A DNA stretch of 64,000 nt from Acinetobacter sp. ANC 4805 (lineage in GTDB: Bacteria > Pseudomonadota > Gammaproteobacteria > Pseudomonadales > Moraxellaceae). A model generated the notes under the pieces. The model was not told where the DNA came from. It worked only from the letters and a program-made list of their open reading frames with translations, and made no database searches. Position numbers and translations under genes: made by a program. This document shows, piece by piece, positions 56,974 to 64,000 of this stretch (the first letter of the stretch is position 1; each line of letters starts with the position of its first letter). The DNA lies in contig NZ_JAKZGD010000006.1 of NCBI RefSeq assembly GCF_022549495.1, positions 62,001 through 126,000 on the forward strand, given 5' to 3'.

Positions 56974-57276
56974 TTAGTCAGAAAACTCATTTACTGCATC
57001 ACGAAGTGCTTTACCAGGTTTAAAATGCGGTACAGCTTTTGCTGCTACATCTACAGATTTACCTGTCTTAGGATTTCGTCCTAAACGTGGTTCACGATGG
57101 TGTAAAGCAAAACTGCCAAAACCACGAATCTCAATACGATCGCCGTTCGAAAGCGCTTCGATCATTTGATCAATCATAATTTTGACCGCATCTTCAACCA
57201 ATGGTTCTGCTAGATGTGGGTTTTTAAGAGCAATCCGTTCAATCAAATCAGATTTGTTAAGTGCTTCAGTAGTCAT
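56974..57276 (-). CDS. ihfB: Integration host factor beta subunit
   Basis: 100 residues (94 in E. coli). HU/IHF fold: [14 protein letters not shown] at the start, then [20 protein letters not shown], the DNA-minor-groove arm [10 protein letters not shown] with its Pro, and [13 protein letters not shown]. Forms a heterodimer with IhfA and bends DNA. Directly downstream of rpsA, with a strong hairpin in between. Confidence 0.96.
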   Translation of the reverse strand: MTTEALNKSDLIERIALKNPHLAEPLVEDAVKIMIDQMIEALSNGDRIEIRGFGSFALHHREPRLGRNPKTGKSVDVAAKAVPHFKPGKALRDAVNEFSD

Positions 57277-57336
57277 CGATGACCTCTTTAATTATTGCGA
57301 CTTTTCAATATTTTAATAATAACCTGTTTAAATACA

Positions 57337-57374
57337 AAACGGTAGCGCAGTACATCGATACTACGCTACCGTTT
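57337..57374 (-). terminator. Hairpin between rpsA and ihfB
   Basis: AAACGGTAGCG / CGCTACCGTTT, 11-bp stem, with a further AGTA/TACT inner stem. On the minus strand it is followed by TTGTATTT. Probably ends most rpsA transcripts so that ihfB is made at lower level or from its own promoter. Confidence 0.75.
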
Positions 57375-57432
57375 GCAGTATTTTTGTATAAAAAAGTACA
57401 TCTCTGTTACAAGAAATGTACCATTTAACAAA

Positions 57433-59115
57433 TTACTTCATTTGAGCTTTGATCAAATCACCAATAGTCTTAGGACCATTTGCTTCAGAAACTTGTGCCG
57501 CTGCTGCTTGACGCGCATTGTTCACAGCTTCTTTCTCTTCAGCTTCGTCTTTCGCTTTGATAGACAAGTTGATAGAGCGAGATTTACGATCAACATTGAT
57601 GATCTTCGCTTCAACTTCTTGACCAACTTCTAAGAATTTAGTCGCATCTTCAACGCGGTCACGATTGATTTCAGAAGCTTTAAGCGTTGCTTCGATATCA
57701 TCAGCTAATTTAACTGTAGCACCTTTAGCATCAACAGCAGTTACAGTACCTTTAACTAAAGCACCACGTTCATTCGCTGCTAAGAAGTCATTGAATGGAT
57801 CGCTGTTTAATTGCTTGATACCAAGGCTGATACGGTTGCCTTCAGCGTCAACAGATAAGATAACTGCTTCAACTGTGTCGCCTTTCTTGTAACGACGAAT
57901 CGCTTCTTCGCCTTGTTCGTTCCAAGAAATATCAGACAAGTGTACTAAACCGTCGATACCACCAGATAAACCGATGAAGATACCGAAGTCAGTGATTGAC
58001 TTGATTGTACCAGCAACTTTTTCGCCTTTTTCATTCGCTTTAGCAAACTCTTCCCATGGGTTAGCACGAGTTTGTTTGATACCCAATGAAATACGACGAC
58101 GTTCTTCATCAACTTCAAGAACCATAACATCAACTTCATCACCAATCTGAACAACTTTAGATGGGTGGATGTTTTTGTTTGTGTGATCCATTTCTGAAAC
58201 GTGTACTAAGCCTTCAACGCCTTCAGCGATCTCAGCAAAACAACCGTAGTCAGTTAAGTTAGTTACACGTGCTTTAACGATAGAACCTTTAGGGTAACGG
58301 CTCATGATCGCTAACCATGGATCTTCGCCTAATTGCTTAAGACCTAAAGATACACGATTACGCTCGCGGTCAAACTTAAGTACTTTAACTGTAACTTCTT
58401 GACCAACTTCAACAACTTCTGAAGGGTGCTTGATGCGCTTCCAAGCCATATCTGTGATATGTAGAAGACCATCAATACCGCCAAGATCAACGAACGCGCC
58501 GTAATCAGTAAGGTTCTTGATTGTACCTGTAACTGTTTGACCTTCTTCAAGTTGAGCAAGTAATGCTTCACGGTCAGCTGAAGATTCAGCTTCCATAACT
58601 GCACGACGAGATACAACAACGTTGTTACGTTTAGCATCAAGTTTGATTACTTTGAACTCTAACTCTTTACCTTCAAGGTGAGTTGTGTCACGAATAGGAC
58701 GAGTATCAACTAAAGAACCTGGTAAGAATGCACGTACAGGACCGATGTCAACAGTGAAACCGCCTTTAACCTTACCAGAGATAACACCAGTAACGATTTC
58801 GCCGTCTTCAAAGATTTTCTCAAGTTTAGTCCAAGTTTCAGCACGTTTTGCTTTTTCACGTGATAAAACTGTTTGACCCATACCGTTGTCAAGCGCTTCA
58901 ACAACTACGTCAACAGTATCGCCAACTTGAACTTCAAGTTCACGTTGTTCATTTAAAAATTCAGCACGGTCAACAACACCTTCAGATTTAAGGCCAGTGT
59001 CAACAGTAACCCAGTCAGAATCGATACTAACAACAGTACCTTGGATGACTGCACCCTTTTCAACGTTGAGGTTTAATTCACTTTCTTCAAAGAGGGCTGC
59101 AAAAGATTCGGTCAT
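57433..59115 (-). CDS. rpsA: 30S ribosomal protein S1
   Basis: 560 residues (557 in E. coli). Six S1 RNA-binding domains follow one another; repeated GxxVKGTVTxx/DYGxFVDL patterns are visible ([55 protein letters not shown]). It recruits mRNA to the 30S subunit and regulates its own translation. Downstream of cmk, conserved order cmk-rpsA-ihfB. Confidence 0.98.
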   Translation of the reverse strand: MTESFAALFEESELNLNVEKGAVIQGTVVSIDSDWVTVDTGLKSEGVVDRAEFLNEQRELEVQVGDTVDVVVEALDNGMGQTVLSREKAKRAETWTKLEKIFEDGEIVTGVISGKVKGGFTVDIGPVRAFLPGSLVDTRPIRDTTHLEGKELEFKVIKLDAKRNNVVVSRRAVMEAESSADREALLAQLEEGQTVTGTIKNLTDYGAFVDLGGIDGLLHITDMAWKRIKHPSEVVEVGQEVTVKVLKFDRERNRVSLGLKQLGEDPWLAIMSRYPKGSIVKARVTNLTDYGCFAEIAEGVEGLVHVSEMDHTNKNIHPSKVVQIGDEVDVMVLEVDEERRRISLGIKQTRANPWEEFAKANEKGEKVAGTIKSITDFGIFIGLSGGIDGLVHLSDISWNEQGEEAIRRYKKGDTVEAVILSVDAEGNRISLGIKQLNSDPFNDFLAANERGALVKGTVTAVDAKGATVKLADDIEATLKASEINRDRVEDATKFLEVGQEVEAKIINVDRKSRSINLSIKAKDEAEEKEAVNNARQAAAAQVSEANGPKTIGDLIKAQMK

Positions 59116-59230
59116 GATATACCTGATAAAGTCCGCGGTCTTGGATCAGACAAGGCCGGTTTAGTTAAGTTGTTACATTGTCCAAAAGATCTGATCAAGC
59201 AATGCTTCAACTGATAAAAAAATTGTGTAT

Positions 59231-59911
59231 CTAGTTTATACGGCTATTAGTATAGTCAACCATCAACTGAAACACTTCATTGATGCCTATTGTAGAACTA
59301 TCAATGATATACGCATCTTCAGCGGGCTTGAGCGGAGCAACTGTTCGCTCCATATCTCTTTTATCTCTAGCCTGTATGTTAGATAAAATGTCGCTTATTT
59401 TAGCATCAAGACCTATGCCCTGCAACTGTTTTACACGTCGCTCTGCACGAGATTCAGCCGATGCTGTTAAGTAGATTTTCGCTTGAGCCTCTGGAAAAAT
59501 CGCTGTCGCCATGTCACGGCCATCTGCAACCAATCCAGGTGCTTGAATAAATGCACGCTGACGCTCAAATAATGCTTGTCTTAATTCAGGAACAGTCGCA
59601 ACTTTAGAGGCATACTCACCAACTTGCTCAGTACGAATAGTGTTGGTCACGTCCTCGCCCTCAAGAAAAATAAGCGTGCCTGCATCTGTTGATTTAAACT
59701 CAATATCTAAATGAGTTGCAAAATCAACACATTGCACTAACTGTTCTTGAATTTTATTCAGTAGATCTCGCTGAAATAGCGACAGTCCAAGTAAACGATA
59801 TAAAGCACCTGAGTCTAATAAATTAAAACCATAATGCGCAGCAATTTTAGCTGCCAATGTCCCTTTACCAGAGCCACTTGGACCATCAATCGTAATAATA
59901 TGAACTGTCAT
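59231..59911 (-). CDS. cmk: Cytidylate kinase
   Basis: 226 residues from ATG 59911 ([18 protein letters not shown]) with AAGAG upstream; ATG 59917 adds two residues. P-loop GPSGSGKGT near residue 10, [22 protein letters not shown] and the lid region [11 protein letters not shown]. Converts CMP and dCMP to diphosphates. 115 bp upstream of rpsA. Confidence 0.96.
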   Translation of the reverse strand: MTVHIITIDGPSGSGKGTLAAKIAAHYGFNLLDSGALYRLLGLSLFQRDLLNKIQEQLVQCVDFATHLDIEFKSTDAGTLIFLEGEDVTNTIRTEQVGEYASKVATVPELRQALFERQRAFIQAPGLVADGRDMATAIFPEAQAKIYLTASAESRAERRVKQLQGIGLDAKISDILSNIQARDKRDMERTVAPLKPAEDAYIIDSSTIGINEVFQLMVDYTNSRIN

Positions 59912-59920
59912 TCCCATCTC

Positions 59921-60361
59921 TTATGAAGCAACTGACTTCGCTAATTTTGAAAAACCTAGTGTAATCGCTGCTTTGAGTTGTGCAAGAACTAATTTACTTA
60001 CAAAAGGTGCTTTTGCCGTAAATTCAATCTTATAAGTCACTAAAGTAATAAACGGTGTGATTTCTTTAAAATCAATTTGTCCGAGATGGTTTTTTACCAA
60101 AGGATTATTAATCAATTTATATTCAATACGTTTATTCTCTTCTAGTAATGTGATTTCTTCTTGAAGAGGCTTGATTGGTCCAAAGCCCATACGGCGAATT
60201 GAACCGATTCCATCTGGACGCTGAGGATCAGCAGAATCTTTTACACGTACAACTTGTAAAGGAGCAAATGCTTTATTATAAGTTGCATGTTTTGACAATA
60301 AGTCAAAAACTTCAGAAATTGGTGCATTAAACTCTTTTTTTATGGTGATTGCATTACGCAT
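59921..60361 (-). CDS. SRPBCC family protein
   Basis: 146 residues. Start MRNAITIKKEFNAPISEVFD, then GIGSIRRMG and a C-terminal helix: the START/Bet v1-like (SRPBCC) fold that binds hydrophobic ligands. Ligand unknown. 9 bp upstream of cmk, so possibly co-transcribed. Confidence 0.8.
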   Translation of the reverse strand: MRNAITIKKEFNAPISEVFDLLSKHATYNKAFAPLQVVRVKDSADPQRPDGIGSIRRMGFGPIKPLQEEITLLEENKRIEYKLINNPLVKNHLGQIDFKEITPFITLVTYKIEFTAKAPFVSKLVLAQLKAAITLGFSKLAKSVAS

Positions 60362-60427
60362 AGCTTTGCCTTTTTGATCTAGCCAAAATCATTGGAGGCT
60401 TAGTTTGCCACAACTACAGTGACATTT

Positions 60428-60952
60428 TTAATCATTTAAGGACGTTTTTGATAAACGAATTTTCTTTTTTTCATCTCGTCTTTGTTTGAAAAACGCACTG
60501 AGTTGCAATGAACACTGAGTTTGCATACAACCTTGATCAAAAACAAATTTGTGATTGTAATAACCATTTTCCAATAACTGCCGAGCACTGACCAATGAAC
60601 CAGCTTTAGGTTCGGTGGTTGCAAATACCACTTTTTTAATGCGTGCATGAATCAATGCACCGACACACATCGTACAAGGCTCTAGTGTCACATACAGTAC
60701 AGCATCGTCTGGTAAGCGATAGTTATTCAATGATTGACATGCTGCACGTAAAGCTTGAATCTCAGCATGGGCAGTCGGATCGGATTGTTTAATTGGTGCA
60801 TTATAACCTGAACCAATCACTTTACCCTGACTCACGATCACCGCACCCACAGGGATCTCCCCCTGCGCAGCAGCGAATGCAGCTTGTTCGTAAGCAAGCT
60901 GCATCCAACATTCATCATCCAAATTCTCTGAATCCACAACACCAAGACTCAT
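60428..60952 (-). CDS. tadA: tRNA-specific adenosine deaminase TadA
   Basis: 174 residues (167 in E. coli). Zinc ligands and catalytic Glu: HAE at 62-64 and PCTMC at 92-96. Converts adenosine 34 to inosine in tRNA-Arg(ACG), needed to read CGN codons. Just 5 bp downstream of the enoyl-CoA hydratase-family gene. Confidence 0.95.
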   Translation of the reverse strand: MSLGVVDSENLDDECWMQLAYEQAAFAAAQGEIPVGAVIVSQGKVIGSGYNAPIKQSDPTAHAEIQALRAACQSLNNYRLPDDAVLYVTLEPCTMCVGALIHARIKKVVFATTEPKAGSLVSARQLLENGYYNHKFVFDQGCMQTQCSLQLSAFFKQRRDEKKKIRLSKTSLND

Positions 60953-60957
60953 ATAGT

Positions 60958-62079
60958 TTAAACAACAACACCATATTGTCTTAACAGGGCATTCCAGCTA
61001 TCAATTGTTGTCACTGGAGGGCAATCAGATAAAATATCTTTTAATGTGATCTTCTCAGCTGATTTCCATTCTGGTGATAAATCTTTGTCAACTAAACGCG
61101 CACGTACACCCTCAACAAAGTCTGGGTGACGAATTTTCCAGTCAGAAATCTGCGACTCAAGCGCAAAAACTTCATCCCAAGCATGCCCTTGTTTACCCCA
61201 TTGCCACAACAACCATGTAATCGCAGCCGTACTTGGAGAGCCTTTTTGTAAGTTTTCACTCGCTTGACGCAGCCAATCGCTGCTTGCATCACTCAAACCA
61301 ATAATCGCTTGATAATCATATTCAAAATTTTGACCACGACAAACACTGTGAATAACGTCAATCGAGTTTTGTAACGGACCTGATGCGACAGGACGATGTA
61401 AACTATTCAACGTATCATCAATCGCACGGAAAGCACCTGCTGGATAATGATTCCAGTCAACACTTAAAACTTTTTGCAGAACATTATCTCGCTGAGCCTC
61501 ACAGATATGGGTTGCCCAACCAATACTAAATGCACCAGCAGACGTCATAATTGACCCTGTCAAACCAGTAAACAGCCCGATTTGACCACGATCTGCAAGG
61601 AAGCGGCTGCCACCCACATCAGGATACAAGCCTATATTAATTTCAGGCATTGCGAGACGCGAGTAAGGTGTTACCAAACGGAATGGCGCAGCCATGAATA
61701 AGCCCAAACCACCACCCATCACATAGCCTTCACCCCAAACCACGATCGGCTTAGCGTAATTATGGAGTAGTAAATCAAGTGCATATTCTTGTTCAAAGAA
61801 TTTATTTGCTGTATCAACTTCGTTATTGATCACAAGTTGGCGAAGTTTACGTACATCACCGCCTGCACAGAATGCTTTCGGTGTGGTTGAATCAAACCAA
61901 ATCGCTTTGACACTATCATCTTCATGAAAATGTTCAAACACTTTCAACAAAGCACTCACAATTGATTCATCCAATGCGTGCAAAGATTTTGGTCGGTTCA
62001 AGCGAACAATGCGCCAGCCATTTTTAGCTTGTTCAATAATTAAATCTGGGTGATAACTATTTAAATCGGGAGAAGTCAT
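60958..62079 (-). CDS. Enoyl-CoA hydratase/isomerase family, 3-hydroxyisobutyryl-CoA hydrolase type
   Basis: 373 residues, longer than classical crotonases. Signatures: CAGGDVRKL near residue 71, GYVMGGGLGLFMAAPFRL near residue 116 (oxyanion hole) and MPEINIGLYPDVGGSRFL, which define the ECH_2/HIBYL-CoA hydrolase branch, usually acting in valine degradation. Starts TAATG-overlapped with the ung stop, so translationally coupled to ung. Confidence 0.9.
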   Translation of the reverse strand: MTSPDLNSYHPDLIIEQAKNGWRIVRLNRPKSLHALDESIVSALLKVFEHFHEDDSVKAIWFDSTTPKAFCAGGDVRKLRQLVINNEVDTANKFFEQEYALDLLLHNYAKPIVVWGEGYVMGGGLGLFMAAPFRLVTPYSRLAMPEINIGLYPDVGGSRFLADRGQIGLFTGLTGSIMTSAGAFSIGWATHICEAQRDNVLQKVLSVDWNHYPAGAFRAIDDTLNSLHRPVASGPLQNSIDVIHSVCRGQNFEYDYQAIIGLSDASSDWLRQASENLQKGSPSTAAITWLLWQWGKQGHAWDEVFALESQISDWKIRHPDFVEGVRARLVDKDLSPEWKSAEKITLKDILSDCPPVTTIDSWNALLRQYGVVV

Positions 62080-62789
62080 TATGCGTCCAGTTGCCAGTCT
62101 ATTGGCTCAATGCCATGTTGTTTCAAATAATGATTTGTTTTAGAAAATACTTTACAGCCGAAAAAACCACCTCGGTTTGCAGCAAGTGGGGATGGATGAG
62201 CTGCGGTTAGCACAAGATGTTTATTACGATCAATTCGCTGCCCCTTACGTTGTGCATATGCACCCCATAAAATAAACACAACATGCTCTCGCTGCTCATT
62301 CAGTACATCAATCACGGCATCAGTGAATTCTTCCCATCCTTGTTTTTGATGAGAAGTTGGTTGTCCTGCTTCAACAGTCAATACACTATTTAACAGCAAA
62401 ACCCCTTGTGCAGCCCATTTACTCAAATCCCCATGACGAGAAATAGGTACCGTGAGATCGGTATGTAATTCATGAAAAATATTACGCAAAGATGGTGGTA
62501 ATGCAACCCCTCTTTGTACAGAAAAACTTAGACCATTGGCTTGATTTGGGCCATGATATGGGTCTTGCCCTAAGATCACGACCTTCACACCATTTAATGG
62601 CGTTGTATTCAATGCATTAAAAATTTGCTTACTCGGTGGATAAATCGTTTTCTGTGCAAGAATTTGTTGTTGCAAAAACTCACGTAAACCATCCATCTTT
62701 TGGCTGAGCAGAAAATCTGACAAAGAGATTTTCCATGACTCATCCAACTGAACTTTATTGAGTTTTTCCTGCTGTTGTTCAGTAAATTG
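62079..62789 (-). CDS. ung: Uracil-DNA glycosylase
   Basis: 236 residues from ATG 62789 ([14 protein letters not shown]), chosen because AAGGA is 6 nt upstream; an in-frame ATG at 62822 adds eleven residues. Catalytic GQDPYHG near residue 73 and [14 protein letters not shown] near residue 196. Removes uracil from DNA. First gene of the ung-ECH-tadA group. Confidence 0.96.
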   Translation of the reverse strand, partial: QFTEQQQEKLNKVQLDESWKISLSDFLLSQKMDGLREFLQQQILAQKTIYPPSKQIFNALNTTPLNGVKVVILGQDPYHGPNQANGLSFSVQRGVALPPSLRNIFHELHTDLTVPISRHGDLSKWAAQGVLLLNSVLTVEAGQPTSHQKQGWEEFTDAVIDVLNEQREHVVFILWGAYAQRKGQRIDRNKHLVLTAAHPSPLAANRGGFFGCKVFSKTNHYLKQHGIEPIDWQLDA

Positions 62790-62837
62790 CATCAACATTC
62801 CTTGAAATAACGATTCCAACATTTAAATCCGTATGAC

Positions 62838-63434
62838 TTAAATATTGACTTGTAACTCTACATTTGGGTTTTGGAATTTAATTCCATTTTTCAGATTTTC
62901 ATACATTTGAGGATCACTCCACTCAGCTTGCACTTGCTCTGAGAAAATAATTTGTTCTAAGCTGAGTAATCCCATCTGCTCATTTTCAATATCTTCTAAG
63001 AAACTTTGTGCATAACCAGTATCGGTTTCATGCACGATAACGGAATAAACCTCAACATCACCTTCACCATTTTGTGTCATGGTTGAAGCAAGTACCTGTT
63101 GTGCCAAATAAAAGAAGATTCTTGAAAACTGTTCAGCCGATGGCGAAACAGGCAAAGCCACCCACCGCGCACTAAACGTTTCACATGCTTGAATATATTC
63201 GGGATCATCTTTTTGCCAATAACAAATTGCATGATCAAAACTATCAAAGAGCTCCTTGATGACACCTTTCAACAAGCCAAAATCATAAACCATTTGCCCA
63301 TGATCTAACCTTGACGCTTTTAATAGTAATTCAACTTTATAACTATGCCCATGAATCGAACGCTTACAGCGATCCGATGTACAATTCCGTACGATATGAG
63401 CATTTTCAAACTTAAATAATTTACGAATTAACAT
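62838..63434 (-). CDS. queD: 6-carboxytetrahydropterin synthase QueD-like
   Basis: 198 residues. Zinc ligands H13, H29 and H31 (NAHIVRNC, SIHGHSYKVEL) and the catalytic Cys in CTSDRCKRSIHGH; HETDTGYAQS near the C-terminal third holds Glu-Thr of the substrate pocket. Longer than E. coli QueD (121) by an acidic C-terminal extension. It makes a queuosine precursor, or possibly 6-pyruvoyl-tetrahydropterin. Confidence 0.85.
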   Translation of the reverse strand: MLIRKLFKFENAHIVRNCTSDRCKRSIHGHSYKVELLLKASRLDHGQMVYDFGLLKGVIKELFDSFDHAICYWQKDDPEYIQACETFSARWVALPVSPSAEQFSRIFFYLAQQVLASTMTQNGEGDVEVYSVIVHETDTGYAQSFLEDIENEQMGLLSLEQIIFSEQVQAEWSDPQMYENLKNGIKFQNPNVELQVNI

Positions 63435-63543
63435 GCACCAAGCTGATCTATATCTGCAAACAAATTTTATTATAAAGCAAAAAATTCATCGATGGGATTG
63501 ATTTTAAACCTTGTGACGATTCAATAATCCAATCTGTAAGTCG

Positions 63544-64000
63544 TTAGAATAGTGCAAGACTTCTTGAATAAACAATCACTTGTTTATCTTTCCGCATCAT
63601 TAGGCTAGTAAACTGGCGCTTTCGTTCGCTTAAAACAACTTCAATTTGGGCAGTAAAATAATTCGACTTGCTATCTAACAATGATGCGGCATCAGTTTTA
63701 CTTTGTTCATCAATCCCAGAAAAAGCGCTTAATTTCCATAAATCATCAACATTATTAAAATGAGTTAACTCTGTTTCCTTGACTTTCAATTGTTGTTCAA
63801 CAGCCTTTATATCAACTTTAGGATCAATACTTGCTAACAGCAATGCAGGTGCTGTATTCATATTGACCTTCGTTTGCTCAGGTAATGCCGTGACATACTG
63901 CTTGATTAAATCGTAGTTTTTGCCTTCAAAACCGCGTACCAGCTTTAACTCTTCAACACTATGAAACTTGGTATTCGGTGTTAAATATGCGGGATCTAAT
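63544..64000 (-). CDS. gspK: Type II secretion system protein GspK, C-terminal part
   Basis: The frame is open to the right window edge. Visible residues start LDPAYLTPNTKFHSVEELKL and continue VRGFEGKNYDLIKQYVTALP, then VNMNTAPALLLASI and a C-terminal QVIVYSRSLALF. These are GspK hallmarks (the KxVNxNTAPxxLL segment). GspK is the minor pseudopilin at the tip of the type II secretion pseudopilus. The N-terminal prepilin part is outside the window. No terminator was noted. Confidence 0.9.
   Translation of the reverse strand, partial: LDPAYLTPNTKFHSVEELKLVRGFEGKNYDLIKQYVTALPEQTKVNMNTAPALLLASIDPKVDIKAVEQQLKVKETELTHFNNVDDLWKLSAFSGIDEQSKTDAASLLDSKSNYFTAQIEVVLSERKRQFTSLMMRKDKQVIVYSRSLALF

Overview
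The window reads as a stretch of an Acinetobacter-type (Moraxellaceae, gammaproteobacterial) chromosome. This rests on low GC, AT-rich spacers, short T-run terminators, and gene sets that sit together in that group (cydP-cydA-cydB-cydX-ybgE, ktrAB, cmk-rpsA-ihfB-lapA-pyrF, gspK). Genus assignment is inference; no tRNA, rRNA, CRISPR array, transposase or prophage was seen. Most of the window is housekeeping DNA, and the interest lies in small regulatory regions and gene relics.

Layout. 1-4.4 kb: 5' part of fadH divergent from padR and an alpha/beta hydrolase, with two matched palindromes between them; then a DUF4143 ATPase and a HAD phosphatase. 4.4-6.1 kb: DAHP synthase behind an unusual leader with two tandem aromatic-rich leader peptides and a classical terminator. 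6.1-11.6 kb: ynfA, clpA, a clpS relic inside a short-repeat cluster, clpS, a DUF6776-like membrane protein, argC. 11.6-16.5 kb: a large lipoprotein, a YgjP-like metallopeptidase, rpiA, ilvA. 16.6-17.7 kb: a foreign-looking two-gene unit, one member frameshifted at a G5 run. 18-24.6 kb: ktrA/ktrB potassium uptake, a C39-like protein, pldA, an M16C protease. 24.9-25.2 kb: a GNAT relic. 25.3-27.3 kb: PfkB-family sugar/adenosine kinase, Rieske protein, YqiJ-like protein. 27.8-31.2 kb: cytochrome bd operon including the 33-residue cydX.

31.3-45.3 kb: small enzymes and hypotheticals (GNAT, DUF2057, nitroreductase), ftsY, a 97-bp tandem repeat, CBS protein, argD, grxD, a small HD hydrolase, LysR, map, brnQ. 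45.4-55.6 kb: an alpha/beta hydrolase behind a perfect 12-bp inverted repeat, a MarR regulator with a 700-bp leader, YedK, malate synthase G, zapE, an AraC regulator divergent from a Baeyer-Villiger-type monooxygenase, and a LysO-like exporter whose start codon abuts a terminator T-run. 55.9-64 kb: pyrF, lapA, ihfB, rpsA, cmk, a SRPBCC protein, tadA, an enoyl-CoA hydratase-family hydrolase, ung, queD and the 3' end of gspK, all on the minus strand.

The strongest candidate for something undescribed is the aroG/aroF-type leader at 5510-5810. A 17-codon peptide ending YFYFWHY is followed by competing hairpins and a T-run terminator. A second, Phe-rich peptide of 30 codons with a strong ribosome binding site then follows, directly upstream of DAHP synthase.
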